The notes under the pieces are model-generated. The model saw only the letters and a program-made list of their open reading frames with translations. It was not told the origin of the DNA and did no database searches. A program made the translations under genes and the position numbers. From NCBI RefSeq assembly GCF_030272615.1, contig NC_081410.1, positions 122,016,640-122,080,639 of the forward strand: a stretch of DNA of 64,000 nucleotides, read 5' to 3'. Origin of the DNA: Cryptomeria japonica (taxonomy: Eukaryota > Streptophyta > Pinopsida > Cupressales > Cupressaceae). Shown here one piece after another: positions 55,016 to 64,000 of the stretch (position 1 is the first letter of the stretch; every line of letters starts with the position of its first letter).

Positions 55016-56082
55016 CATCTTATTTCTCATTGGTTGATACCTCCTAGGTTTTTGTGCCAAATTTAATATTTGGTTATGTATTTAATATTGTTCAGTAAAA
55101 AGGAGGTCATTTGTAACAAACCCTAATTAGGGTTTAGGTGTCATGATCTTGTCCGTTGATTTACTTTCAATCTGGACCTTTCATTGTAACTGGGGATGCT
55201 ATTTATACCCCCATTTTTCATTTCATTTGGTAATAGTGAATAGTGTAATAGAGAGTCAATAGAGTAAGAGTCAATAGTTGATGTAAGAGAGATTAGAGTT
55301 AGAAGCAATTTTATTTTGTAGTAAGATTGAGTCTTGAAGAGAGAAATTCAAGTAATTGTTGTACATGATGACTTGGAAATCAATAAAATATTGAAGTTAT
55401 GGTGTTTTGTTGCAAATTTCTTGAGTTATCTTCATGGTTGTTTGATACACTTGAATCGTGCTCAATCGAAGTAGTTGGTTAATTTGAAAGACTAAGTGTG
55501 AGATTTGATATTTGGTAGGATTCGTAATCCAAACCACTAGCTTCTTGCTGATTGTAGGAACGCCTTGCGTGGTCGACTGGAGAACACTTTGAATCCTTAA
55601 TCTTCAATTATCATTGTGTCTTGGATATGTACCTTTGTAGTAGTGTCCCTGATCTTTGATGCATTGAATACCATTATATTACCTTAGAAGATCGCACTAA
55701 TTTCAATTGAGTTGTTATCTTATGGCAAAATTGAAGTTGGTTGAGTCTTGCCAAATCTCGTCCATACTAAGTCATTCATAGGGTTAGGCTAGATTAGACC
55801 TCTTTAAACCCTATCTTTTTGCTATTTTTTGAAAGTTCCTTTTAGTTTAGTAAAATCTTCGAGCTTTAGAATGTGTAAGACCCCTTGGAGGAAACAGCAA
55901 ATCACATCATGCCACTAAAAAGCTTGTCCACACGTAGAGACCCTACTAAAAGAACCTTGGAGTCTACCTAACTGATCCATTACGCGAATCTTCAGCAGTT
56001 AGAGACTATTTTCTCAAGAGAGGATAAGATGCCTATTGGTATTTTATTCTGTGTATGATTGTGTACAAAATACACGTCAACA
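55016..56082 (+). repeat. 3' segment of E3 with LTR-like signals
   Basis: AAAAAGGAGGTCATT (55097-55111) precedes TGTAACAAACCCTAATTAGG, which contains the palindrome AACCCTAATTAGGGTT. TATTTATA is at 55200-55207, and AATAAA at 55382-55387. The segment ends at ACACGTCAACA. TATA and poly(A) signals about 180 bases apart fit U3-R of an LTR. No matching copy is found at the left end of E3. Confidence 0.5.
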
Positions 56083-57699
56083 GGCCTCCAAACACTTCAA
56101 CCATTACACGAACCTTATAGGCCTTCCAAATACCTCACATACACACCAATCCTACATCAACACTTAATTGATACTTTTATTGGAAGAAAATGTCTCACTT
56201 CACTGTCAAGATATGACAGTCATGTACTTCTTTTGGGGACAGTCACTTATGTCTACAGTTTTGTGGATGGGCAGGCCCCTAACCACTTGGAGCATGTGTG
56301 GAATACCTCTACACACTCAACTAAACCTTGTCTTGCCTTCTCACAACCAAACTTAGCATTCTTATGCCCCCACACCTCCTTCATTATCAGTTTTGACAGT
56401 CTGAGACTGCGTTTTCAGACTTTTCCTCATGGTTTGCATGTGCCAAAACGAACATGGAGTCCCTGCAAAACAAAATAAACAAAATACAATACAACAAGGC
56501 CATCCACCACATAAAAGAGCATTATTGAACGTGGAATGGCTTTGAACTCATGATTTTTCCCTCTCGGGTTACCCTAGATCAGGGTTTAAACAGTTTTTCC
56601 AAAAAATAAGACATCTCTTCCAATTCTTAATGAAATCAAATGCCACAAAAGACAAATTAAACTAGATTCACCCTCCTTCAATGCACAATCAACTCCAGGG
56701 GTGGATCAATGCATTTTAATGGTGAATGATGAGTTTGAACAGACTGTTACGTGGGAGTTCTCAGGAAAAGTGTAGTAAACAATGTAATTTTTATTGATTG
56801 TCTTCTTCCCCAATACACATCAACCTTTTCTCAAGCCGTGGAAAGGCTTATTTCATGTTCTTCATGCCTTCCCCAACGGTTATAACCAACATTTGATCTT
56901 TCATTACTAACCAACACCTAATCACCCCTTTAAACACAAAAAGTTGCATTGAGCAATTTTTGACAATATTGACAGCTTTGGCTAACTTTAATCCTAGACC
57001 CAACCTATGACTTCAATGACTCAAAAATGACACAAATAGGTTCAAATAGGTCCATAAAGACCCTTAGACACCATCAAACATCATACTTGACCTATTGAGA
57101 CATATTTTCCACATTAAGTCAATTTTGTCAATATGTGCCAACGTGGTCCCCATTAGGACTCAATATACAAACCATTAGTCTCAATGACCTTATTACATCA
57201 TATATGGACTTATTACATCTTATATGGCCTTTCAAGACCTTATTACAACTTTCATACTTCAAAACACAAAAGATTCAAAATTTGCCTCATAGAGGCTTGA
57301 TGGTAGCCTAGGTGCTCCTGTACCAAGATGTATGCCCTTAAATCTATCTAGTTTGGGAAAACTTGTAGGAGAGATGTATGCTTGAGTCCATACAAGTTAA
57401 ACAATCTCGTGGGACTTCATTTATGAGAGTTAAAAAAAATTGGCAAAGTCGACAAACGAAATATGTGTCACAACTTGACGAACTCATCACTTGACAAACT
57501 CGTCCTAAGAGTTGTACACCCATCACTCTACTTATTAGCTTCGAATTGAGCCTCTTTATACATTTTCGAGGAAACCAAAAGGTCACAACATCTATGTCTT
57601 CATTAGAAGTCGAGTGGACAACCGAAAATTGAAAGGTCATTACAGTTGATTGAAGATTAAAATATCTCACTTAATTGAAATCCTTGATTTATTTCTGAT

Positions 57700-59113
57700 C
57701 ATTCCTCCCCCCCTTGAGAGGCAATGGGCCCCACTACGCCCATTTGATTATCATGGTGGTGCTCAAGTTAATATGTAACTCAAAAGTATTGTTGAGTATG
57801 TCCAATTAAGAACTTCTAATGGAGATACCGCATAGGGTTCAAATAGAACAAATTTGGCTAAGATTTGTTTCATAGAAATAGAGTAGTTTTCACACCCAAA
57901 ATATGGAACTCCTTAAAAATGTGTTTATTACCCACAGATGAGTAATCCTTTGTGTAGTCGCTTGCATTTCCTCCAACTCAATCCACGCAACTAACAAAGC
58001 TATGTCGTCTGCAAACATTATGATAACTAGACTAGACAACATTGTTTACCGAACGTCATCCCTTCTTTGATGATGAATTGGATGAAAAAAATCGACGACA
58101 TGTTCGGGTTGGCCTTCTAGATGATGAGTTGGTAAATAGAAGGGGCTATTTGTAATAAAATTATCGATCTTCTTCTGTCGGTTCTCCCGGTTCTCCTTTT
58201 GATGGATCTTGTACAAGCATATTGCTCTTTTTGTGGCTAGTGTAATACTCCTGGAGTTTGGTATCATCACTATTAAAGCTAGTTGGGTGATTAACATTGG
58301 AGAGCATCCTAATGCTGTTGTGTGCAGTGGGCTTGGTTGGTATAGATTAAGATTTGATGTCGACATAGCCTCGTCAAGTGGAGAACTAGGTTGTGAATTA
58401 GTATTATTCTTGTAGAAAGAATAGATAGCAGAATCCAACTCCCAATTACATCTTTCAAGAAAAAAATGGGCCTCCTTGAGGTTGCAGGTTGTGACTCCAT
58501 AGAAGCACTATGCTATCTCTAACATTGGCTCCAGATTCATCATTTTAAGTTTAGTCCTTGTCTTTCCTACGATGAAAGCTATTTTTTTTAGAGGCAATGA
58601 AAATCATCTTACTCATTGATCTGAACTTGCAAGAGCTAATAAATGGACATCTTTCATCATTTGGCATCATGGCTTCCATCAAGATGTTATCATTGAGTTG
58701 CTATGGCCTCGATGACCACACCACTAGGAAGCAACAATAATAATGCAAATCAATAAAATCAAATGCAAGAAACAAGGAGCACTTGTTTCACAAGGTCGTG
58801 ATGCCTAGTGATGCGAGGGAGGTGAACCGACTTATGATTCAAAAGCATTATATACGACAGGCCATTCATGATCTCCCATCTTGTGAATTGAAGATTGCAA
58901 GGACTTAGAGCCGCAATGTTGGTTGAGCCCCCTACTTGGTTAGATCATGTGAGGTAGGGCCAGTTTAGAAGAATAACATATTAGGTAGATCTTACTCAAA
59001 CTCTTCTACCATCGATTTGAACATCTTAAACTGAAACACCATGGAACTTCTTATCAACATAAGGATAATAAACATGTTGCTTGCTTGTAGATGCACTTGA
59101 AATAATCAAAAGA
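57700..59113 (-). other. Short interior of element O with an RT-like motif
   Basis: Interior of the outer element. The minus strand near 58020-57950 reads IIMFADDIALLVAWIELEEM, which resembles the catalytic FADD box of LINE reverse transcriptases. It is followed within about 60 codons by stops. The minus-strand ORF 58438-58046 has no recognised domain. The region is too short to hold pol, so this is either a LINE scrap or chance similarity. Confidence 0.4.
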
Positions 59114-59126
59114 GGCTCTGATACCA
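59114..59126 (-). promoter_or_regulatory. PBS of element O
   Basis: The plus strand reads GGCTCTGATACCA, one base before the LTR start TGATCTGAA. The minus strand is TGGTATCAGAGCC, the exact initiator-Met-tRNA primer site used by copia elements. Confidence 0.88.
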
Positions 59127-59365
59127 CTGATCTGAATTATTTGGTCAATTAGGGGACAATATCAAAGAAGAATTGGTGGTATTGTAAACACAATAATCCA
59201 TGTTAAAGATTCATTTTATTCAATATATGAAAAATCCATAAAACTTGGGCAAACTCATAAGAGAGATGTATGCCCTTAAATCCATCCAATTTGTGCAAAC
59301 TCGTGGGAGAGATGTATGCTTGAGTCCATACAAGTTGAGCAAACTCGTTGGAGAGATGTATGCTT

Positions 59366-60112
59366 TGTTGGAAAAATATTAGCTAAGTTCGGATTATGTA
59401 AATAATATATGTATGTATTATTTCAATGTAGCTATTATTGGGTTAGACCCAAATGTGACGTGGGAAAGGCAATTCAATATGTGATATGGCTGGGCCCAAA
59501 ATGTAACGTGCTAAGGCATTGGGCTGGACCCAAATGTCCAATGTGGTAAATGTTAATGACAATATAACAATAAATTAATATTGTTGCAAGCCGACCTAAG
59601 GAGAGCCACTGCCAAAAGAAGGGTATATATATATAACAACTTAAAGATGAAGTTCAACACATTCATTACATTGCAAATAACAATCTGCTCTTCCTATCTC
59701 TGCTCTTCTATGTTAAGCGATCTATTCTTCTATCCTTAGCGAATCTGCTGGTCTGCACTTTGGCGATCCTCATGGACTTATTAAGCGAAGTTGTCAAGAT
59801 TCTGCTTCAGCCTGTTGAAGTCATCTTCTGCTGATCCGCTCCTTTGGTCATCTACTGCTGATCAGGGCTGCATCATCTATCATCATGGCAACTTGCTGTA
59901 GGACAGCAATCAGAGATGAGTCTTTTATATTGTAATTGCCTACAATTGATATAATACATCTTATAGTTTAAGGCTGGGTTTTTCACCTCCAAGAGGGACG
60001 TTTTCCTAGGGTATTGGTGTCTTGTGTCTTGTGTTTTACTACTGTTACTGTTTATTCACAGTCTGATTATGGTTAATTAATTTGTTTAACATCTTAGCAC
60101 TTAAATTTAACA
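59366..60112. mobile_element. Solo LTR s1 in the right LTR of element O
   Basis: 747 bp from TGTTGGAAAAAT to AAATTTAACA, with a perfect 5-bp duplication TGCTT on each side (59361-59365, 60113-60117). It contains ATATATATATAAC near 59626 as a TATA candidate and TTTTTCACCTCCAAGAGGGA near 59980, which recalls the conserved block of the other LTRs. No ORF. Confidence 0.88.
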
Positions 60113-60286
60113 TGCTTGTGGGACTCCATTTATGAGAGTTGGTACAAATTCGCAAACTTGATAGATGAAATGTATGTCACAACTTGACAAACTTGTTCTA
60201 AGAGATATATGCCTATCATTCTGCTTATTGGCTTTGAATTGAGCCTCTTTATACATTTTCAAGGAAACCGAAAGGTCACCACATCT

Positions 60287-61699
60287 TGTTGGCATATGAT
60301 GAAGCGGTGACAATGTATGTTGTCATTGATGTCAATAAGTGCTCAAGCAGGTGAACCGGTATGCACTGGTATGAAGATTGGAAGCGGTTATGGTCAACCA
60401 GTGTCGGGGTTCACTAAGTGTGACTAACGGTTGGTAGTCTCAGTTCAGCTCTAGGGTTTCCGGTTTGGCTTGTGCGGTGCAACCAATGAGGTTTTGTGAT
60501 GAGTTAGTTAAGAACAAGGATAAGGATCTAGATGCCACGTCAGTTGTGTGCACGTGAAGGATTTCTTTGAGGATCTTGCATGTGAAGATCGAATGCATTG
60601 AATGTCTACCTCGGGAATGTGCGTTTTTCTTAGTGGAATGTGAAGAGCGCATGATGGGTTACTGTTTTCCAGATGCAGTGAAGATTGGACGATGCAGAAT
60701 GACTTGAGATTTGTTTTAGATCATTTCATCCTATGTAATGTATTTGACGGTCAGGATTGGACCGCTTGTAATTGTAAACCTAAAATGTTTAGGGTTTAGG
60801 GTTTATGCTACCGACCTAATTGTTGTCTATAAGGTTGATGAGTCTTGTTATTGGAGGAGTTGGCAAAAGTTGTGTGTGTGTCCGCATGTTTTGATACTTG
60901 CCAACCCAGAGTGAGGAATCTGCAGAGTGTGATTTCAGAAGAGAGGAACTGAAAAGGATCTACCTTAGCAAGAAGTGTTGTTATCAGATCGGAGTGTTTT
61001 ACCTGTTGTCTTCTAACCATTTCAACATAAGGTAAATCCCTTGACCGGGTAGCTTTAACAGACTTTGTTGTAAATCCTCTAATCAGGTGGCTCAAGTTCA
61101 TTGAGCTATTTAAATCCTCTAGCGAGGTAACCTTTAACAGGGTTTCAACCTTTAATAGGGTATATAGCCATCCCTTAACCGGGTGATCTCTTACAGGATC
61201 GGTTCCTAACAAAACCTTTATTGTAAAGTCTTTAACCGGACTAGGCTCCTAATAGAGCGGACTTCAAAAGAGTTCACAAACAAGCTTGTGGGTATTCATC
61301 CCCACTGTGGTTTTTCCCATTTGGGTTTCCACGTGAAAAATCTGTGCGTTATGGGTTGTGAGTTTTTCATGTGATGATTGTGTGATTTAGATTAAGTTAG
61401 ATATGCATGCAATGTTAAATGGTTATGGTATTATTGATACAACTCATGCATGATTATATTAGTGAAGTAGTCATCAAGATTTGAGATCTGGTGTATGCTG
61501 TCTGAAGTATTTTTGTTTAACCGGTATAACTGTCTGAAGTACTTCTGTTTAACCGGTATTGCTATGGTTAAGTTCAGTGGTGAAGACAACCGGTCAGCTG
61601 TGTTTTGATTTGTCAAAGTGTCTGAACAAGTTTTTGTGTACTGATTCAGCCCCCCCTCTCAGTACTGGTTAGGACCTTAGTGTTCATCATTATTCATCA
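60287..61699 (+). mobile_element. Solo LTR s2, same family as the LTR at 2505-4015
   Basis: 1,413 bp from TGTTGGCATATG to TATTCATCA, flanked by CATCT (60282-60286) and AATCT (61700-61704), one mismatch. The uninterrupted sequence is seen at about 57590-57610 in the left LTR (ACATCTATGTCTTC). It shares long stretches with 2505-4015, including the TTAACCGGGT-type units at 61027-61275 and the block at 61288-61343. It is a solo LTR produced by LTR-LTR recombination. Confidence 0.9.
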
Positions 61700-61767
61700 A
61701 ATCTATGTCTTCATTAGAAGTTGAATGGACGATCCAAAATTGAAAGGTCAATTCAATTGACTGAAAA

Positions 61768-63181
61768 TGTAATGTCCCCTTTTGGTAATTTCCTTAATTT
61801 AATCCTGAATCAGCAATTCCAACTTAAGGTGAGAAACATAATACAAAATTTACCCAAACCGAAGACATCTGATTATGATATTTAACTTAAAATTTTAAGA
61901 ATAGTTCGAAAGATAGAACTTATCTTGATAGGTTCCTTTGATTTGTATACTTAAAATATATGCCTCAATTTTATTAATTGTTGCTCCTCAACTGAACCTT
62001 CAGATTAAAATGAAGTAGATTCTTCACAAATGTGCTTTCATTTTTATATCTTCTCTGCATTCTTTCTTTCTTTCAAGTCTTCTCTAAATTCTTTCACATG
62101 TCTACCCAAAACCTTCATGAATCTATCCATAGAGTATTCATGAAGCTTTCACAAATTTGCTTTATTCTTTCACAAATCTTGCCTTTAATTAATCTTTGTA
62201 TTATATACTCTTTATGTAAATCTGCTAGTGTATAAAAGATAACTTATTTTTCTTTCATAAACGATCTATACAAATCTTCCTTGAATGTATACACTCTTCT
62301 CATGAATCTGCCATGACACATATATATATTTTCCTCATACACGACTATTGTACTATCTATCTTCATGACCCACCACACCAAACTTCCTCTCTTATCTATG
62401 AGTTATTGATATGATATATTGGTCAAGAGTAAGGTTATTGCTCTTTCTGTTACCTTCTTATTACGAATGTAATCGTATGTACTTTGATTGAAGAATTTAT
62501 ATTAAAAAATATATATAGCGACTGCTGTTCCTGAGATTGCTTGGTGTATATGTGATGGCCTTTGTTACGGAACAAAGAGTATATGTTGTTCCTAATATCT
62601 TATGCAGAGTATATACAAATTACACTACTGCTGATCAACCCAGTCTGAGTGCTTGACTAAGGTAGTAATTGGCGATGATTTGTTTTTAGGAAATCACTTT
62701 TCTTTCCAGAAGTATGGCTTGATGCTTTTGCGATTCTAGATTGCTGGCTCTAATTAACCTCTCTCTGAACAGATGATCGGAATCCTCTATCCGCTAGTGG
62801 GTAAGCTCTACTTTGATCTGCACAAACTAGGATATTCTTTAGAGTATGACTATTGGACGAATACTCCACATCGTACCATTCCAAGTACTAATTGCTGCAT
62901 GATCCAGATCGGTAATTGTTTACCCTCTGGGTGAACAGTTTAGAACATACAGATAGAATGCTTAACGAAAGACAATAATGCCATAGATACCAGATAAGAT
63001 CAAGCAAATATAAGAAATACTATTCCATTCATAATCATGTGTGCTTACAAGTTACCTTCCATGGTATATAAAGGTACTGCCCCTCGCACCCGTAACTACC
63101 ATCCCTTGGTTACCATACTAACAAATACAAGTACTACTTAATTAACTACAGTTTTATTCTCGTACAATATTACCGCCAACA
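61768..63181 (-). repeat. LTR of a further minus-strand element (E4)
   Basis: In plus-strand terms it runs from TGTAATGTCCCC to TACCGCCAACA. The right end abuts the complement of a purine tract, so the minus-strand LTR starts TGTTGGCGGTAA. A TATA candidate TTTATATACC on the minus strand lies at about 63064-63074. The left boundary coincides with the loss of similarity between the two LTRs of element O. The element continues past the window end, so its target duplication cannot be seen. Confidence 0.65.
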
Positions 63182-63203
63182 TCATCCCCCCCCAAAAAAG
63201 GTG
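63182..63203 (-). promoter_or_regulatory. PPT of element E4
   Basis: The plus strand TCATCCCCCCCCAAAAAAGG is the complement of a purine-rich tract directly against the LTR. It gives the element's orientation. Confidence 0.7.
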
Positions 63204-63289
63204 GTCGTCTCCGGATGACCCGGATGACTTACCAACAAAATGGGGAATACATTGCTACCACAGAACCCAAAATCAAAAACTAAGGGGGT

Positions 63290-64000
63290 GCAGAGGGCAT
63301 CCCTGATGAAGAAGGCGCCGGTGGTGGTGTAGTGGTGGAAGCCAATCGTCCACGCAACTCGTACACCTACTCAGTCCTCCTCTTCAGATCTCGTTCTGCC
63401 ACCATCTGCCTCTCCATTGCAGTCTTAACCATATAGGCTGCCTCCAACACCTCCTTCTCCTTCCTGTCGATGCTCTCCAATGCACTAATGGCTAACCAAT
63501 CGAGTCTCTAATAGAGCTCGGGGTGCTCTCTCCTCCAACTGCATCTCCATCCTCGCCCTGGTTGCCCTTTCCTCTTCTAGCTGCATAACCAAGGCAGACT
63601 TATCTACTACCAGAATGTCCATTGTTGCTCGAGTCTATGCCAATGTAGCCTCAACCTCCTGAAACCTGGCTGCCAGCTCCTCCCGAGCCATCACTGCTGC
63701 TACGCGCAAAGCCTCAGCGGTGGATGTCGTATGTTGTGTCCTCCAGAGCTCAAAGTAGCCTTCTCGGAAGGCCTGCTCCACCTACCTCAATAAGGATTGC
63801 ATTCGGGTCTCTCCAACTCCCCCAGTGAGGCGCCAAGCCTCCAGCATCCCCAGGTTCTCTGTCTTAGGCCACCCGCTAGACTCAAAACACCTTGCAAACT
63901 CTTCTTTGCATCCAATGCGGACAAAAGTCAACAACCTCTCCATCCGTTCAACCACGACGACATCCTCCTGGAGTCTCGCAGAGGTCACAAGTCGCTGAGC
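63290..64000 (-). pseudogene. Coiled-coil ORF next to the PPT of E4 (partial)
   Basis: The minus-strand frame enters from beyond the window and reads ERMERLLTFVRIGCKEEFARCF, then EAWRLTGGVGETRMQSLLR, a stop near 63782, then MAREELAARFQEVEATLA, LVMQLEEERATRARMEMQL and further stops. It is Glu/Arg/Ala-rich and strongly helical. The GC content is well above the rest of the window. It occupies the 3' end of the element's interior, where pol should end, but no RNase H or integrase motif is visible. This may be another non-pol passenger ORF like copies A-C. Confidence 0.5.

Larger units (their letters stand above)
48655..56082 (+). mobile_element. Insertion E3: 7.4-kb ORF-bearing unit
   Basis: It starts TGTTGTGACC and ends ACACGTCAACA, so the ends are inverted (TGTTG/CAACA). 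GGCCT flanks both sides (48650-48654 and 56083-56087). In order it contains a 5' segment of about 440 bases, twelve palindromes, a TATA box near 51190, an 834-codon ORF, a second ORF in the same frame, and a 3' segment with another TATA box (55200) and AATAAA (55382). I find no second copy of either end inside, so no LTR pair is visible. It could be a giant solo LTR carrying an ORF, or an element whose LTRs have diverged or recombined. Confidence 0.62.
48134..57325. mobile_element. Insertion E2 in the left LTR of element O
   Basis: It runs from TGATGCAAAGCATCC to TCCTGTACCA, flanked by AGATG on both sides (48129-48133 and 57326-57330). Deleting it gives AGAGATG joined to TATGCCCTTAAAT, exactly the sequence at about 59262-59280 in the right LTR of the same element. 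Without the nested E3, E2 is about 1.76 kb with no recognised gene, so it is probably a solo LTR. Orientation is unknown. The part left of E3 is CA-rich; the part right of it holds only small ORFs. Confidence 0.8.
47990..61767 (-). mobile_element. Outer LTR element (element O), minus strand, heavily interrupted
   Basis: The left LTR is 47990-48133 plus 57331-57699; the right LTR is 59128-59365 plus 60118-60286 plus 61705-61767. Both start TGATCTGAATTATTT. A PBS complement (GGCTCTGATACCA, 59114-59126) precedes the right copy, and a C-run after the left copy (57703-57713) is the complement of a PPT, so the element lies on the minus strand. The interior is only about 1.4 kb, too short for pol. 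E2 and E3 interrupt the left LTR. Two solo LTRs and the element starting at 61768 interrupt the right LTR, whose last approximately 50 bases must lie beyond the window. Confidence 0.78.

Noticed and set aside
61768..61812. End of the right LTR of element O at 61812 (CTGAATCA)
   Set aside because: Only a weak match to the left LTR end and it needs a 17-base insertion. A new element starting TGTAATGTCCCC at 61768 explains the loss of similarity better.

Overview
The window looks like intergenic or intronic DNA of a land plant with a very large genome, most likely a gymnosperm (conifer). It is AT-rich and filled with decayed and nested Ty1/copia and Ty3/gypsy LTR elements, plant LINEs with a C-terminal RNase H, solo LTRs, a broken P-class PPR gene, and the 5' exons of one possible host gene. 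The conifer assignment is an inference from repeat style and density; no marker gene is present.

Layout: 1-4015 is the 3' part of a copia element (integrase, RT, RNase H, PPT, long LTR). 4025-5515 holds Ty3/gypsy fragments on the minus strand. 5549-9899 is a pol-less unit: a palindrome array, a TATA box and a heavily mutated long ORF ('copy B'). 11690-13800 is a minus-strand LINE (ORF1 and endonuclease). 14690-16560 is the RNase H end of a second LINE, split by a solo LTR. 16899-18426 is a copia-type solo LTR. 19290-25839 is a complete non-autonomous LTR element with both LTRs, PBS and PPT; it carries a coiled-coil/zinc-knuckle ORF and a long non-pol ORF ('copy C'), with no RT or integrase. 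28064-34498 is a minus-strand copia element with gag and pol. 35673-36663 is a gypsy-type LTR with internal sequence on both sides. 37350-38340 is a PPR pseudogene. 39074-40300 is another LTR-like segment. 41862-42163 holds two exons of a possible host gene.

From 47990 to the right end the DNA is a set of nested insertions. An outer minus-strand LTR element has its left LTR split by insert E2 (48134-57325), and E2 is split by E3 (48655-56082). Its right LTR is split by two solo LTRs and by a further element that runs off the window. The right LTR preserves the empty-site sequence for the E2 insertion.

The most unusual material is E3. It is a 7.4-kb TG...CA unit with a matching 5-bp flank on each side. 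It holds 12 palindromes spaced about 166 or 176 bp apart, then a TATA box, then an 834-codon uninterrupted ORF ('copy A'). That ORF aligns by eye with copy B and, more weakly, with copy C. Copy B also lies downstream of a palindrome array of unrelated sequence. I read these as a family of pol-less, long-ORF retroelement passengers that depend on other elements for mobility.
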